A program made the translations under genes and the position numbers. A DNA stretch of 20,692 nt, taken from the NCBI GenBank assembly GCA_018062725.1, contig JAGORP010000028.1:1-20692 (forward strand), in the 5' to 3' direction. This stretch comes from Flavobacterium sp. Its GTDB lineage: Bacteria > Bacteroidota > Bacteroidia > Flavobacteriales > Flavobacteriaceae. Shown here piece after piece: positions 14,254 to 20,692 of this stretch. Below the pieces are notes generated by a model that was not told the DNA's origin, ran no database searches, and saw only the letters and a list, made by a program, of their open reading frames with translations. Positions within the stretch are counted from its first letter, which is position 1, and each line of letters begins with the position of its first letter.

Positions 14254-14841
14254 TTAGAATTTTACTTCAACTGGTTTTTCAGCTCCTTCAACAGCATTAA
14301 AATACGCTTTTTCTTTGAAACCAAACATTCCAGCAAATAATGAATTTGGGAACGTTTTAATATGAGTGTTATATGGTTTAACGGCTTCGTTAAAACGCGT
14401 TCTAGCGGTTAAAATTTGATTTTCAGTGCTAGCCAATTCGTCTTGTAATTTCAAGAAATTTTGATTGGCTTTCAAATCAGGATATGCCTCTACTGTTACC
14501 AATAATCGTGATAAAGCAGAAGAAACACCACTTTGTGCTTTGTTAAATTCAGCCAATTGTTCTGGAGTGATATTTGTTGGATCAACATTTACCGAAGTGG
14601 CTTTGGCACGGGCTTCTACAACTGCGGTTAAAGTGCTTTTTTCGAAATCGGCAGCTCCTTTAACGGTGTTAACTAAATTTCCAATTAAGTCGTTTCTTCT
14701 TTGATATGATGTTTGCACATCTCCCCAAGTTTGTTCAACTGTTTGACCCAAAGTCACGGCAGTGTTGTTTATTCCTTTAACCCAGCTGTAAATTCCAAAA
14801 AGCAACACAGCTCCAATAATCCAAGGCAAAAATCTTTTCAT
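14254..14841 (-). CDS. LemA family protein
   Basis: A 195-residue membrane-anchored protein. An N-terminal hydrophobic segment (about 5-20) is followed by the helical LemA body: VEQTWGDVQTSYQRRNDLIGNLVNTVKG, then EARAKAT, SRLLVTVEAYPDLKANQNFLKLQDELASTENQI and the final FNEAVKPYNTHIKTFPNSLFAGMFGF. All these blocks are diagnostic of LemA. Length is normal. LemA proteins are inserted in the inner membrane with the helical part outside; the molecular role is poorly known. It is the first gene of a tight run with two TPM genes. Upstream is the MerR gene, 83 nt away, with a palindromic repeat in the gap. Confidence 0.93.
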   Translation of the reverse strand: MKRFLPWIIGAVLLFGIYSWVKGINNTAVTLGQTVEQTWGDVQTSYQRRNDLIGNLVNTVKGAADFEKSTLTAVVEARAKATSVNVDPTNITPEQLAEFNKAQSGVSSALSRLLVTVEAYPDLKANQNFLKLQDELASTENQILTARTRFNEAVKPYNTHIKTFPNSLFAGMFGFKEKAYFNAVEGAEKPVEVKF

Positions 14842-14897
14842 GTTAGTTTAATTTAAAAGTTAGTTTTCTTTAGTTAATTAGTCGATTTTATTTTTAA

Positions 14898-14930
14898 TTG
14901 TTACACATTGAGCTTGTCAAAGTGTTACAA
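14898..14930. repeat. REP-like imperfect palindrome at the 3' end of the merR-type gene
   Basis: Nested arms: 14898-14906 pairs with 14922-14930 (one mismatch) and TTGA (14908-14911) pairs with TCAA (14917-14920) around a GCTTG centre. The centre TTGAGCTTGTCAA resembles a widespread intergenic palindrome with TGAGCTTGTCGA. One arm supplies the last codon and stop of the MerR gene. No U-tract follows on the minus strand, so it is not a classic terminator. Confidence 0.55.
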
Positions 14931-15257
14931 TTCGTTTTTAATATTTGTTAGTTGTGTTTTAATAGATTCTAGTTTACGAATGATTTCGAATTTGTCCAAT
15001 GTTTTTTGTTGCCCTTCTTTGAGATGCACTTTGGCACCTTCAAGGGTAAAGCCGCGTTCTTTTACCAAATGATAGATTAATTGCAAATTTTTGACATCTT
15101 CAGGGGTAAACATGCGATTTCCTTTCGCGTTTTTCTTGGGTTTCAGAATATCAAATTCTTTGTCCCAAAAGCGAATAAGCGATTGGTTTACTCCAAATGC
15201 AGTGGCAATTTCACCCATGCTGTAATATCGTTTGTTTTCTGGAAGATTTATATGCAT
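14925..15257 (-). CDS. MerR family transcriptional regulator
   Basis: A 110-residue protein with an N-terminal MerR-type helix-turn-helix: YYSMGEIATAFGVNQSLIRFWDKEFDILKPKKNAKGNRMFTPEDV (about 11-55). A second helical pair and a short C-terminal coiled coil (about 85-110) for dimerisation follow. There is no ligand-binding domain and no Cys cluster, so it is not a metal sensor of the classical kind. It lies 50 nt after the M23 peptidase on the same strand, a pairing that suggests a shared transcript. Its target is unknown. The start ATG at 15257 is the only good one. Confidence 0.9.
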   Translation of the reverse strand: MHINLPENKRYYSMGEIATAFGVNQSLIRFWDKEFDILKPKKNAKGNRMFTPEDVKNLQLIYHLVKERGFTLEGAKVHLKEGQQKTLDKFEIIRKLESIKTQLTNIKNEL

Positions 15258-15279
15258 TTTAATTTTTAACTATCTGTTA

Positions 15280-15309
15280 ACTGAACACTGTGAATGAATA
15301 CTGAACACT
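15280..15309. repeat. Direct repeat between the M23 and MerR genes
   Basis: ACTGAACACT occurs twice, at 15280-15289 and 15300-15309, 20 bp start to start. The core ACTGAACA recurs at 12983-12990, in the gap between the SDR and TPM genes. Confidence 0.6.
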
Positions 15310-16288
15310 AGTCAAATGACTGATTCTCTTGCGTTGCCATTTTTGCGATGGCCATGTATTCTACTGCGGAAATATTTCCATAATAGAAGTTAATTGGGTT
15401 TACGACACTTCCACCTTTGTGTACTTCATAATGTAAGTGAGGCGCCTGACTTCTTCCTGTACTTCCCACAAAACCAATCACATCACCACGTTTCACGTGT
15501 TTGCCAGGGCGACAATTGTAACGGCTTAAATGGGCGTATAAAGTCTCATATCCAAAACCGTGACTAATGACAATGTGGTTTCCAAACCCAGAAGCACCCG
15601 CATCGGCTCTACGAACTACACCATCACCTGTAGCGTAAACGGGCGTTCCTGTTGGAGAAGTAAAGTCCATTCCTTTGTGCATTTTTCTAGCTTTAGTAAA
15701 AGGGTCGCTTCGATATCCATAACCCGAAGCCATATGTTTTAATTGCTCATTTTTAACCGGTTGAATGGCTGGTATAGAGGCTAGAAATTTTTCTTTCGAT
15801 TTGGCCAATGCTAAAATTTTATCTAATGATTTTGATTGATGTACGAGTCCTTCAGAAAGAGCTTTAATTCTGTCGGATGTTGATGAAATTAATTGTTCAT
15901 TATTCATCGCTAACAAATTTTTAAAACGTGTTTTGGTGATGATTTCTTTGTCGGCCTCCGTTTCACCTGCAGAAGCGGTATTAAAATAAACTTTGTAAAT
16001 ATTGTTGTCTCGTTCCTCAACATTCGCTAATACTTCATTTAAAGCATCAATTTTCTTGTTTAAAATAACATAGTTTAGTTTTAAATTGGCCATTTCTCTG
16101 GCTTGCATTTTATCTTTTGGTGTACTAAAATACCCTGAACTCGATATAAAAAAGTAAAAAAGGAAGCCGAATAATGCCGAAGCCAATAAAAACAAGGCAC
16201 CAAAGCCTAAATTTCTTCCTTTTTTAGGTTTGATTTTTCGGTACGCTAAATTTTCGGTATCGTAATAATACTTAACTTTTTTCGACAT
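15308..16288 (-). CDS. M23 family peptidase (LytM domain), membrane-anchored
   Basis: A 326-residue envelope protein. After a basic cytoplasmic tail comes one membrane helix (about 28-49), then a predicted coiled coil (about 60-170), then the LytM/M23 domain (about 185-305). Zinc ligands His204 and Asp208 (HKGMD) and His286 (HLH at 284-286) are visible, with the catalytic His253 in YAHLS. All key residues are present, so it should be an active peptidoglycan DD-endopeptidase, rather than a degenerate EnvC/NlpD-like activator. Topology places the domain in the periplasm. It is divergent from alaS with 121 nt between them, and is followed by the MerR gene. No clear -7 element was found for it. 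Confidence 0.93.
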   Translation of the reverse strand: MSKKVKYYYDTENLAYRKIKPKKGRNLGFGALFLLASALFGFLFYFFISSSGYFSTPKDKMQAREMANLKLNYVILNKKIDALNEVLANVEERDNNIYKVYFNTASAGETEADKEIITKTRFKNLLAMNNEQLISSTSDRIKALSEGLVHQSKSLDKILALAKSKEKFLASIPAIQPVKNEQLKHMASGYGYRSDPFTKARKMHKGMDFTSPTGTPVYATGDGVVRRADAGASGFGNHIVISHGFGYETLYAHLSRYNCRPGKHVKRGDVIGFVGSTGRSQAPHLHYEVHKGGSVVNPINFYYGNISAVEYMAIAKMATQENQSFD

Positions 16289-16303
16289 AACTTAAAAATA
16301 TGC

Positions 16304-16311
16304 TATTTTTG
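16304..16311 (+). promoter_or_regulatory. -7 promoter element upstream of alaS
   Basis: TATTTTTG followed by CAC fits TAnnTTTG. It ends 98 nt before the alaS ATG, giving one of the longest leaders in the window. No -33 TTG was seen. Confidence 0.5.
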
Positions 16312-16360
16312 CACTCGTTATTACAAAGTAACAATTATTATACGAAAAATCTTTAGAAAA

Positions 16361-16376
16361 GTTTCAATTTTGAAAC
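16361..16376. repeat. Inverted repeat in the alaS leader
   Basis: GTTTCAA and TTGAAAC form a perfect 7-bp inverted repeat with a 2-bp centre, 33 nt before the alaS ATG. The centre is too short for a normal RNA loop without opening inner pairs; a protein-binding site is equally possible. Confidence 0.45.
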
Positions 16377-16409
16377 AGAAATTTTAGTTTTTCCATAAAT
16401 ACCATACAA

Positions 16410-19046
16410 ATGAAATCACAAGACATAAGAAAAGCGTATTTACAATTTTTTGAAAGCAAAGGACATACTATAGTTCCTTCGGCACCAATTGTTTTAAAAG
16501 ATGATCCAACCCTGATGTTTAACAACTCGGGAATGGCGCAATTTAAAGAGTTTTTCTTAGGAAATGGAACCCCAAAAAGTCCACGAATTACCGATACACA
16601 AAAGTGTTTACGTGTTTCGGGAAAGCATAATGATCTAGAAGATGTAGGTTTTGATACCTATCACCATACCATGTTCGAAATGTTAGGAAACTGGTCGTTT
16701 GGTGATTATTTTAAAAAAGAAGCTTTGCCTTGGGCTTGGGAATTTCTAACGGAAGTATTGAAATTAGATAAAGATCGTTTGTATGTTTCTGTTTTTGAAG
16801 GAAGTACAGAAGACAATGTGCCTTTCGATCAAGAAGCGTGGGATATTTGGAAACAATTCGTACCAGAAGACCGAATTATTTTAGGAAATAAAAAAGACAA
16901 TTTCTGGGAAATGGGCGATCAAGGTCCGTGTGGCCCATGTTCTGAAATTCATATCGATTTGCGTACAGATGCAGAAAGAACAGCTGTTTCTGGAAGAAGT
17001 TTAGTCAACGCGGATCATCCGCAAGTGGTAGAAATTTGGAACAACGTTTTCATGGAATTCAATCGTAAAGCGGATGGTTCTTTAGAAAAATTACCGGCGC
17101 AACACGTAGATACCGGAATGGGATTTGAGCGTTTGTGTATGGCGATGCAAAATGTAACTTCCAATTATGATACGGATGTTTTCACGCCGCTTATCGCGAA
17201 AGTTTCAGCAATTACAGGATTACAATACACTTCAAACGAAGTAAAAAACATATCAGAGGAACAAAACAAAACGAACATTGCTATTCGTGTCATTGTCGAT
17301 CACGTTCGTGCGGTGGCTTTCGCTATTGCAGACGGACAATTGCCTTCAAATACTGGAGCAGGTTATGTCATTCGTAGAATTTTGCGTCGTGCGATTCGTT
17401 ACGGATTTACATTCTTAGGTACGAAAGAGCCTTTTATCAATAAATTGGTGGAAGTGTTAGCGAATCAAATGGGTGAATTTTTCCCAGAAATTAAAGCGCA
17501 ACAACATTTGGTTACCAATGTAATTCGCGAAGAAGAAGCTTCGTTTTTAAGAACCTTAGAACAAGGAATTCAATTGTTAGATAACGTAATGCAAAACACT
17601 TCAGGTAAAGAAGTTTCAGGAGAAAAAGCATTCGAATTATATGATACTTTCGGATTTCCAAAAGATTTAACAGCGTTGATTTTAAAAGAAAAAGGATTTT
17701 CATTTAATGAAGCTGATTTCGAAGTAGAATTGCAAAAACAAAAAGCACGTTCACGTGCGGCATCCGAAGTTTCAACAGAAGATTGGAAAGTGTTCGTTTC
17801 TGGAAATGTAGAAACGTTCGTAGGTTATGACCAAACGGAAAACGATGTAAAAATCACGCGTATCAGAAAAGTTGATTCTAAAAAAGACGGAATTTTATAC
17901 CAAATCGTTTTAGATAATACACCATTTTATCCAGAAGGTGGTGGACAAGTAGGAGATAAAGGAACATTGGTTTCTGCGAATGAAACGATTGAAATCATCG
18001 ATACGAAAAAAGAAAACAATTTAATTTTACACTTCGCCAAACAACTTCCAGAAAATGTGGAAGCGAGTTTTGTAGCGAAAGTGAATACCAATTTAAGAAC
18101 TGCGACTTCTAAAAATCACTCGGCGACGCATTTGATGCATTTGGCTTTGAGAACGGTTTTAGGAACGCATGTAGAGCAAAAAGGTTCGTTAGTGAATCCG
18201 AATTATTTACGTTTCGATTTCTCTCATTTTTCTAAAGTTACGGATGAAGAATTACGTAAGGTTGAAGCTTTTGTAAATGCTCGAATTGAAGAACAAATAC
18301 AATTAGTAGAACACAGAAATATTCCAATTCAACAAGCAATGGAATTAGGCGCGATGGCTTTATTTGGTGAAAAATACGGAGATACCGTTCGTATGATTGA
18401 ATTTGGCGATAGTAAGGAATTATGTGGTGGAATTCACGTGAAGAATACTGCTGATATTTGGCATTTTAAAATTGTTTCTGAAGGCGCAGTTGCGGCTGGA
18501 ATTCGTCGTGTGGAAGCAATTACGGGTGATGCGGTGAAAGATTTCTACAAAACGCAAGAAAGTACTTTAGCAGAAATCAAAGAAACGTTGAAAAATCCTC
18601 AAGATATTTTAAAATCGGTGGCAACGTTACAAGACGATAATGCGAAGTTGAAAAAACAAATCGAACAATTAGTAAAAGAGAAAATCGACGGATTATCGGC
18701 TAATTTAGTTTCGGAATTTACGGAAGTAAACGGAATTAATTTCTTAGCGAAACAAGTCGATTTGTCCATGAGCGCCACAAAAGATTTAACACAAGCTGTT
18801 GGAACTTTTAAACCTAATTCATTTGTAGTTTTGGCTTCAATTGAAGAAGGTTCACCAAATATTCATTGTTATATTTCAAAAGAATTAGTAGCAGATAAAG
18901 GCTTAAATGCCGGAAATGTGATTCGCGAATTAGGAAAACTAATCGATGGAAATGGCGGCGGACAACCATTCTTCGCTTCTGGAAAAGGTAAAAATCCAAA
19001 CGGGATTGCTGCCGTTTTAGAAAATGCGGTAAGTTTTGTGAAATAA
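16410..19046 (+). CDS. alaS: Alanyl-tRNA synthetase
   Basis: An 878-residue class II synthetase of normal length, charging tRNA-Ala. It begins with the standard [28 protein letters not shown]. The catalytic core shows [18 protein letters not shown], then [13 protein letters not shown] and [15 protein letters not shown]. The editing domain carries the metal-binding HSATH (His570, His574) and CGGIH (Cys672, His676), so proofreading of mischarged Ser/Gly is intact. The C-Ala domain ends with [16 protein letters not shown] 98-nt leader with an inverted repeat precedes it, and an intrinsic terminator follows. Confidence 0.98.
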   Translation: MKSQDIRKAYLQFFESKGHTIVPSAPIVLKDDPTLMFNNSGMAQFKEFFLGNGTPKSPRITDTQKCLRVSGKHNDLEDVGFDTYHHTMFEMLGNWSFGDYFKKEALPWAWEFLTEVLKLDKDRLYVSVFEGSTEDNVPFDQEAWDIWKQFVPEDRIILGNKKDNFWEMGDQGPCGPCSEIHIDLRTDAERTAVSGRSLVNADHPQVVEIWNNVFMEFNRKADGSLEKLPAQHVDTGMGFERLCMAMQNVTSNYDTDVFTPLIAKVSAITGLQYTSNEVKNISEEQNKTNIAIRVIVDHVRAVAFAIADGQLPSNTGAGYVIRRILRRAIRYGFTFLGTKEPFINKLVEVLANQMGEFFPEIKAQQHLVTNVIREEEASFLRTLEQGIQLLDNVMQNTSGKEVSGEKAFELYDTFGFPKDLTALILKEKGFSFNEADFEVELQKQKARSRAASEVSTEDWKVFVSGNVETFVGYDQTENDVKITRIRKVDSKKDGILYQIVLDNTPFYPEGGGQVGDKGTLVSANETIEIIDTKKENNLILHFAKQLPENVEASFVAKVNTNLRTATSKNHSATHLMHLALRTVLGTHVEQKGSLVNPNYLRFDFSHFSKVTDEELRKVEAFVNARIEEQIQLVEHRNIPIQQAMELGAMALFGEKYGDTVRMIEFGDSKELCGGIHVKNTADIWHFKIVSEGAVAAGIRRVEAITGDAVKDFYKTQESTLAEIKETLKNPQDILKSVATLQDDNAKLKKQIEQLVKEKIDGLSANLVSEFTEVNGINFLAKQVDLSMSATKDLTQAVGTFKPNSFVVLASIEEGSPNIHCYISKELVADKGLNAGNVIRELGKLIDGNGGGQPFFASGKGKNPNGIAAVLENAVSFVK

Positions 19047-19064
19047 AAAAATATTTTAATTTTG
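19036..19064 (+). promoter_or_regulatory. Promoter for the lipoprotein gene, inside the alaS 3' end
   Basis: TTG (19036-19038), an 18-nt spacer and TAATTTTG (19057-19064) form a -33/-7 pair that begins within the last codons of alaS. The predicted start near 19071 falls in the alaS terminator stem. A weaker one-mismatch -7 element (TTCCTTTG, 19098-19105) is nearer the gene. Confidence 0.4.
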
Positions 19065-19095
19065 AAAGGGAAAGCAATTTGTTTTCCCTTTTTTG
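19065..19095 (+). terminator. Intrinsic terminator of alaS
   Basis: A 9-bp stem (19065-19073 with 19083-19091), 9-nt loop and a T-rich tail form a hairpin 18 nt after the alaS stop. Confidence 0.75.
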
Positions 19096-19128
19096 TTTTC
19101 CTTTGTTAAAATTTAAACCCAAAAAATA

Positions 19129-19893
19129 ATGAAAAAACTTATTCTTCTTTTTAGTGCTGTATCGTTAATTTTTTCTTCTTGTTCAAGCGATGCTGATGGT
19201 TTACCAGTTTACACACCTGTTGTTGATGTTAACACTATTTTAGTAAAGAAACGAATTTATACAGATACAGGATCTCCTGCCGAAACGTTTTATTACAGTT
19301 ATAGTGGTACTAAAATAATGAAGATTGATGATGATTTTGGTCATTCAGAGTTTACCTATACTGGGGATTTGATCACCATGATACAACATTATGACGAAAC
19401 CAATCATCTTTTTGCAAGCGAACATTTTACATATAACAGCTCAAATAAATTAGTAACCAATCTTTATAAGGATCTTGTATATAATGATGCATCAAAAGAA
19501 ACTTATGTGTATAATGCCGATGGCACAGTTTCGGTTAGCAAATATACTGGAGATATTACTGCACAAACCAATTATAATGGATATTATAAAATGTATATTG
19601 AAAATAGAGAGGTAGTGACAGAAGAAAATTATGATTCTACTGGAGATTTAATAGAGACCAAGACTTATACATACGATGGTAAGAACAACCCTTTTAAGAA
19701 TATTGTGGGATGGGCACAATTACAATATTCGCAAAGTCAAATGGGCGGGGCTTATCAGAATGTAATCCATAATAATAGTCCTAGTGAAGATTTTACAAAT
19801 TCATACACTTATAACGCTAATAACTTTCCGATTACAAACACTGAAAAAGATGCATCCAACACTATTTTAGGAACTGCACAATATTTTTATTAA
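19129..19893 (+). CDS. Lipoprotein with YD/RHS-like repeats
   Basis: A 254-residue secreted lipoprotein. Signal peptide: KK, hydrophobic 4-15, then Cys18 followed by Ser-Ser-Asp-Ala-Asp; the lipobox is somewhat unusual (FSSC). After a short linker come about five to seven imperfect repeats with aromatic Y-x-Y/F-T-Y cores spaced by Gly/Asn/Asp (YYSYSG, FTYTGD, FTYNSS, YVYNAD, YTYDGK, YTYNAN). This resembles the beta-strand YD repeats of RHS proteins, but the protein is far shorter and has no toxin domain. The acidic residues after the Cys may act as a surface export signal of the Bacteroidota type; that is inference. Function is unknown. It is flanked by terminators on both sides, so it is probably a single-gene unit. 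Confidence 0.8.
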   Translation: MKKLILLFSAVSLIFSSCSSDADGLPVYTPVVDVNTILVKKRIYTDTGSPAETFYYSYSGTKIMKIDDDFGHSEFTYTGDLITMIQHYDETNHLFASEHFTYNSSNKLVTNLYKDLVYNDASKETYVYNADGTVSVSKYTGDITAQTNYNGYYKMYIENREVVTEENYDSTGDLIETKTYTYDGKNNPFKNIVGWAQLQYSQSQMGGAYQNVIHNNSPSEDFTNSYTYNANNFPITNTEKDASNTILGTAQYFY

Positions 19894-19910
19894 TATTTTT
19901 GATAAAAAAT

Positions 19911-19948
19911 AAATCCTGCTAACGTTTTAAATGTTAGTAGGATTTTTT
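19911..19948. terminator. Bidirectional intrinsic terminator
   Basis: A 13-bp stem with one G-U pair (19911-19923 with 19933-19945) and a 9-nt loop has T residues on the right and A residues on the left. It serves the lipoprotein gene (+) and the ABC exporter gene (-), whose stop codon (19947-19949) it touches. Confidence 0.88.
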
Positions 19949-20692
19949 ATTTTCTCTCTCCAATTTGTTGTCTCCACATTGCATAATACAAGCCCTTTTC
20001 AGCCAATAAATCCTCATGTTTCCCTTGCTCGATGATTTTCCCTTGCTCCAATACAAAAATAGTGTCGGCATGCATGATAGTAGATAAACGATGGGCAATT
20101 AAAACAGTAATTCTATTTTGATCGGAAATATTTCGAATGGTTGAGGTAATTTCCTCTTCTGTAATCGAATCTAACGCCGAAGTGGCTTCGTCAAAAATCA
20201 ATAAATTCGGATTTCGAAGTATGGCACGAGCAATTGATAATCGTTGTTTTTCACCACCTGAAACCTTAATTCCGCCTTCCCCAATAGTCGTATCAATGCC
20301 ATTTTCGGCACGGTTTAATAAGTTTTGACAACTGGCTTTATGTAAGGCGTCGAGTAATTCTTGGGCGGTCGCATTCGGTTTTACAAACAATAAATTTTCT
20401 TTAATCGTTCCCGAAAATAATTGGGCATCTTGCGTCACAAATCCTAATTGCTTTCTTACATCTTGCATGTCAATTTGAGTCGAATCGGTTTCGTTATACC
20501 TTACATTTCCTTCTGCGGGAGGGTACAATCCGACTAATAATTTCACTAAAGTAGTTTTTCCAGCTCCTGATGGTCCTACAAATGCTACTGTTTTGCCTTG
20601 TTTGATGGTGAAGTTGATATTTTCAACTGCCGGTTGACTCGCCGTTTTGTGTTTGAAACTTACATTGGAAAACTCTAACGACTCAATTGCGG
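19947..20692 (-). CDS. ABC exporter, C-terminal ATPase domain (5' end outside window)
   Basis: The frame is open from the window edge; about 248 residues are visible, beginning AIESLEFSNVSFKHK. A GTG at 20546 is an internal valine, because the frame upstream of it encodes the Walker A motif GPSGAGKTT. Further marks are the Q-loop region FVTQDAQLFSGTIKENL, signature VSGGEKQRLSIARAIL, Walker B LLIFDEATSALD and the H-loop IAHRLST. This is the nucleotide-binding domain of an exporter-type (MsbA-like) transporter, whose membrane domain should be encoded beyond the right edge. The substrate (lipid, peptide or drug) cannot be judged from this part. Confidence 0.92.
   Translation of the reverse strand, partial: AIESLEFSNVSFKHKTASQPAVENINFTIKQGKTVAFVGPSGAGKTTLVKLLVGLYPPAEGNVRYNETDSTQIDMQDVRKQLGFVTQDAQLFSGTIKENLLFVKPNATAQELLDALHKASCQNLLNRAENGIDTTIGEGGIKVSGGEKQRLSIARAILRNPNLLIFDEATSALDSITEEEITSTIRNISDQNRITVLIAHRLSTIMHADTIFVLEQGKIIEQGKHEDLLAEKGLYYAMWRQQIGERK

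Noticed and set aside
14898..14930. Intrinsic terminator for the MerR gene
   Set aside because: On the minus strand the hairpin is followed by AATTAAAAATAAAA rather than a U-tract, so a repeat element fits better.
18814..19122. 102-codon minus-strand frame over the alaS 3' end and terminator
   Set aside because: It is a low-complexity Leu/Lys/Arg-rich translation crossing a terminator; a shadow of alaS.
19129..19893. RHS/polymorphic toxin
   Set aside because: Only a few weak YD-like repeats occur in a 254-residue lipoprotein; there is no toxin domain, no RHS core and no immunity gene beside it.

Overview
The window looks like chromosomal core DNA from a member of the Flavobacteriaceae, probably Flavobacterium or a close relative. 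It is AT-rich. Its genes lack recognisable Shine-Dalgarno sequences. Many are preceded by the Bacteroidota -7 element TAnnTTTG, and the proteins (Bacteroidota-type S8 peptidase, LemA/TPM operon, DUF983 and DUF1761 membrane proteins, era and der GTPases) fit that family. I see no insertion sequence, prophage, CRISPR array or defence island.

Layout. Positions 1-771 hold the 3' part of a FAD-dependent oxidoreductase, converging with zero spacing on a DUF983 zinc-ribbon membrane protein. An ABC-F translation ATPase diverges from that gene. Next come a FemAB/GNAT-like acyltransferase and a DUF1761 membrane protein (both minus strand), a PLP histidine-decarboxylase-like enzyme (plus), and then a J-domain/KTSC protein, a secreted subtilase and a MarR regulator (all minus). 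The initiator tRNA-fMet and the ribosome-assembly GTPases era and der follow on the plus strand, with an unknown two-TM protein on the minus strand between them. After an SDR oxidoreductase (plus) there is a minus-strand cluster in the order M23 peptidase, MerR regulator, LemA, small TPM protein, secreted TPM protein. Then come alaS and a YD-like lipoprotein (plus). The window ends inside an ABC exporter (minus).

Functional themes. Translation and ribosome biogenesis dominate: initiator tRNA, Era, Der, AlaRS and ABC-F. Envelope functions are second: M23 peptidase, LemA/TPM proteins, FemAB-like transferase, exporter and secreted protease.

The most interesting signal is in the expression architecture rather than in a new protein system. 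Seven genes have a perfect TAnnTTTG element ending only 15-18 nt before the start codon, which implies 5' leaders of about 8-12 nt. In one case (acyltransferase) that element lies in the loop of the upstream gene's intrinsic terminator and the TTG start codon lies in its U-tract. The SDR gene has a similar but weaker arrangement. The divergent DUF983/ABC-F promoters form a perfect 8-bp inverted repeat. No intergenic stretch exceeds 300 bases.
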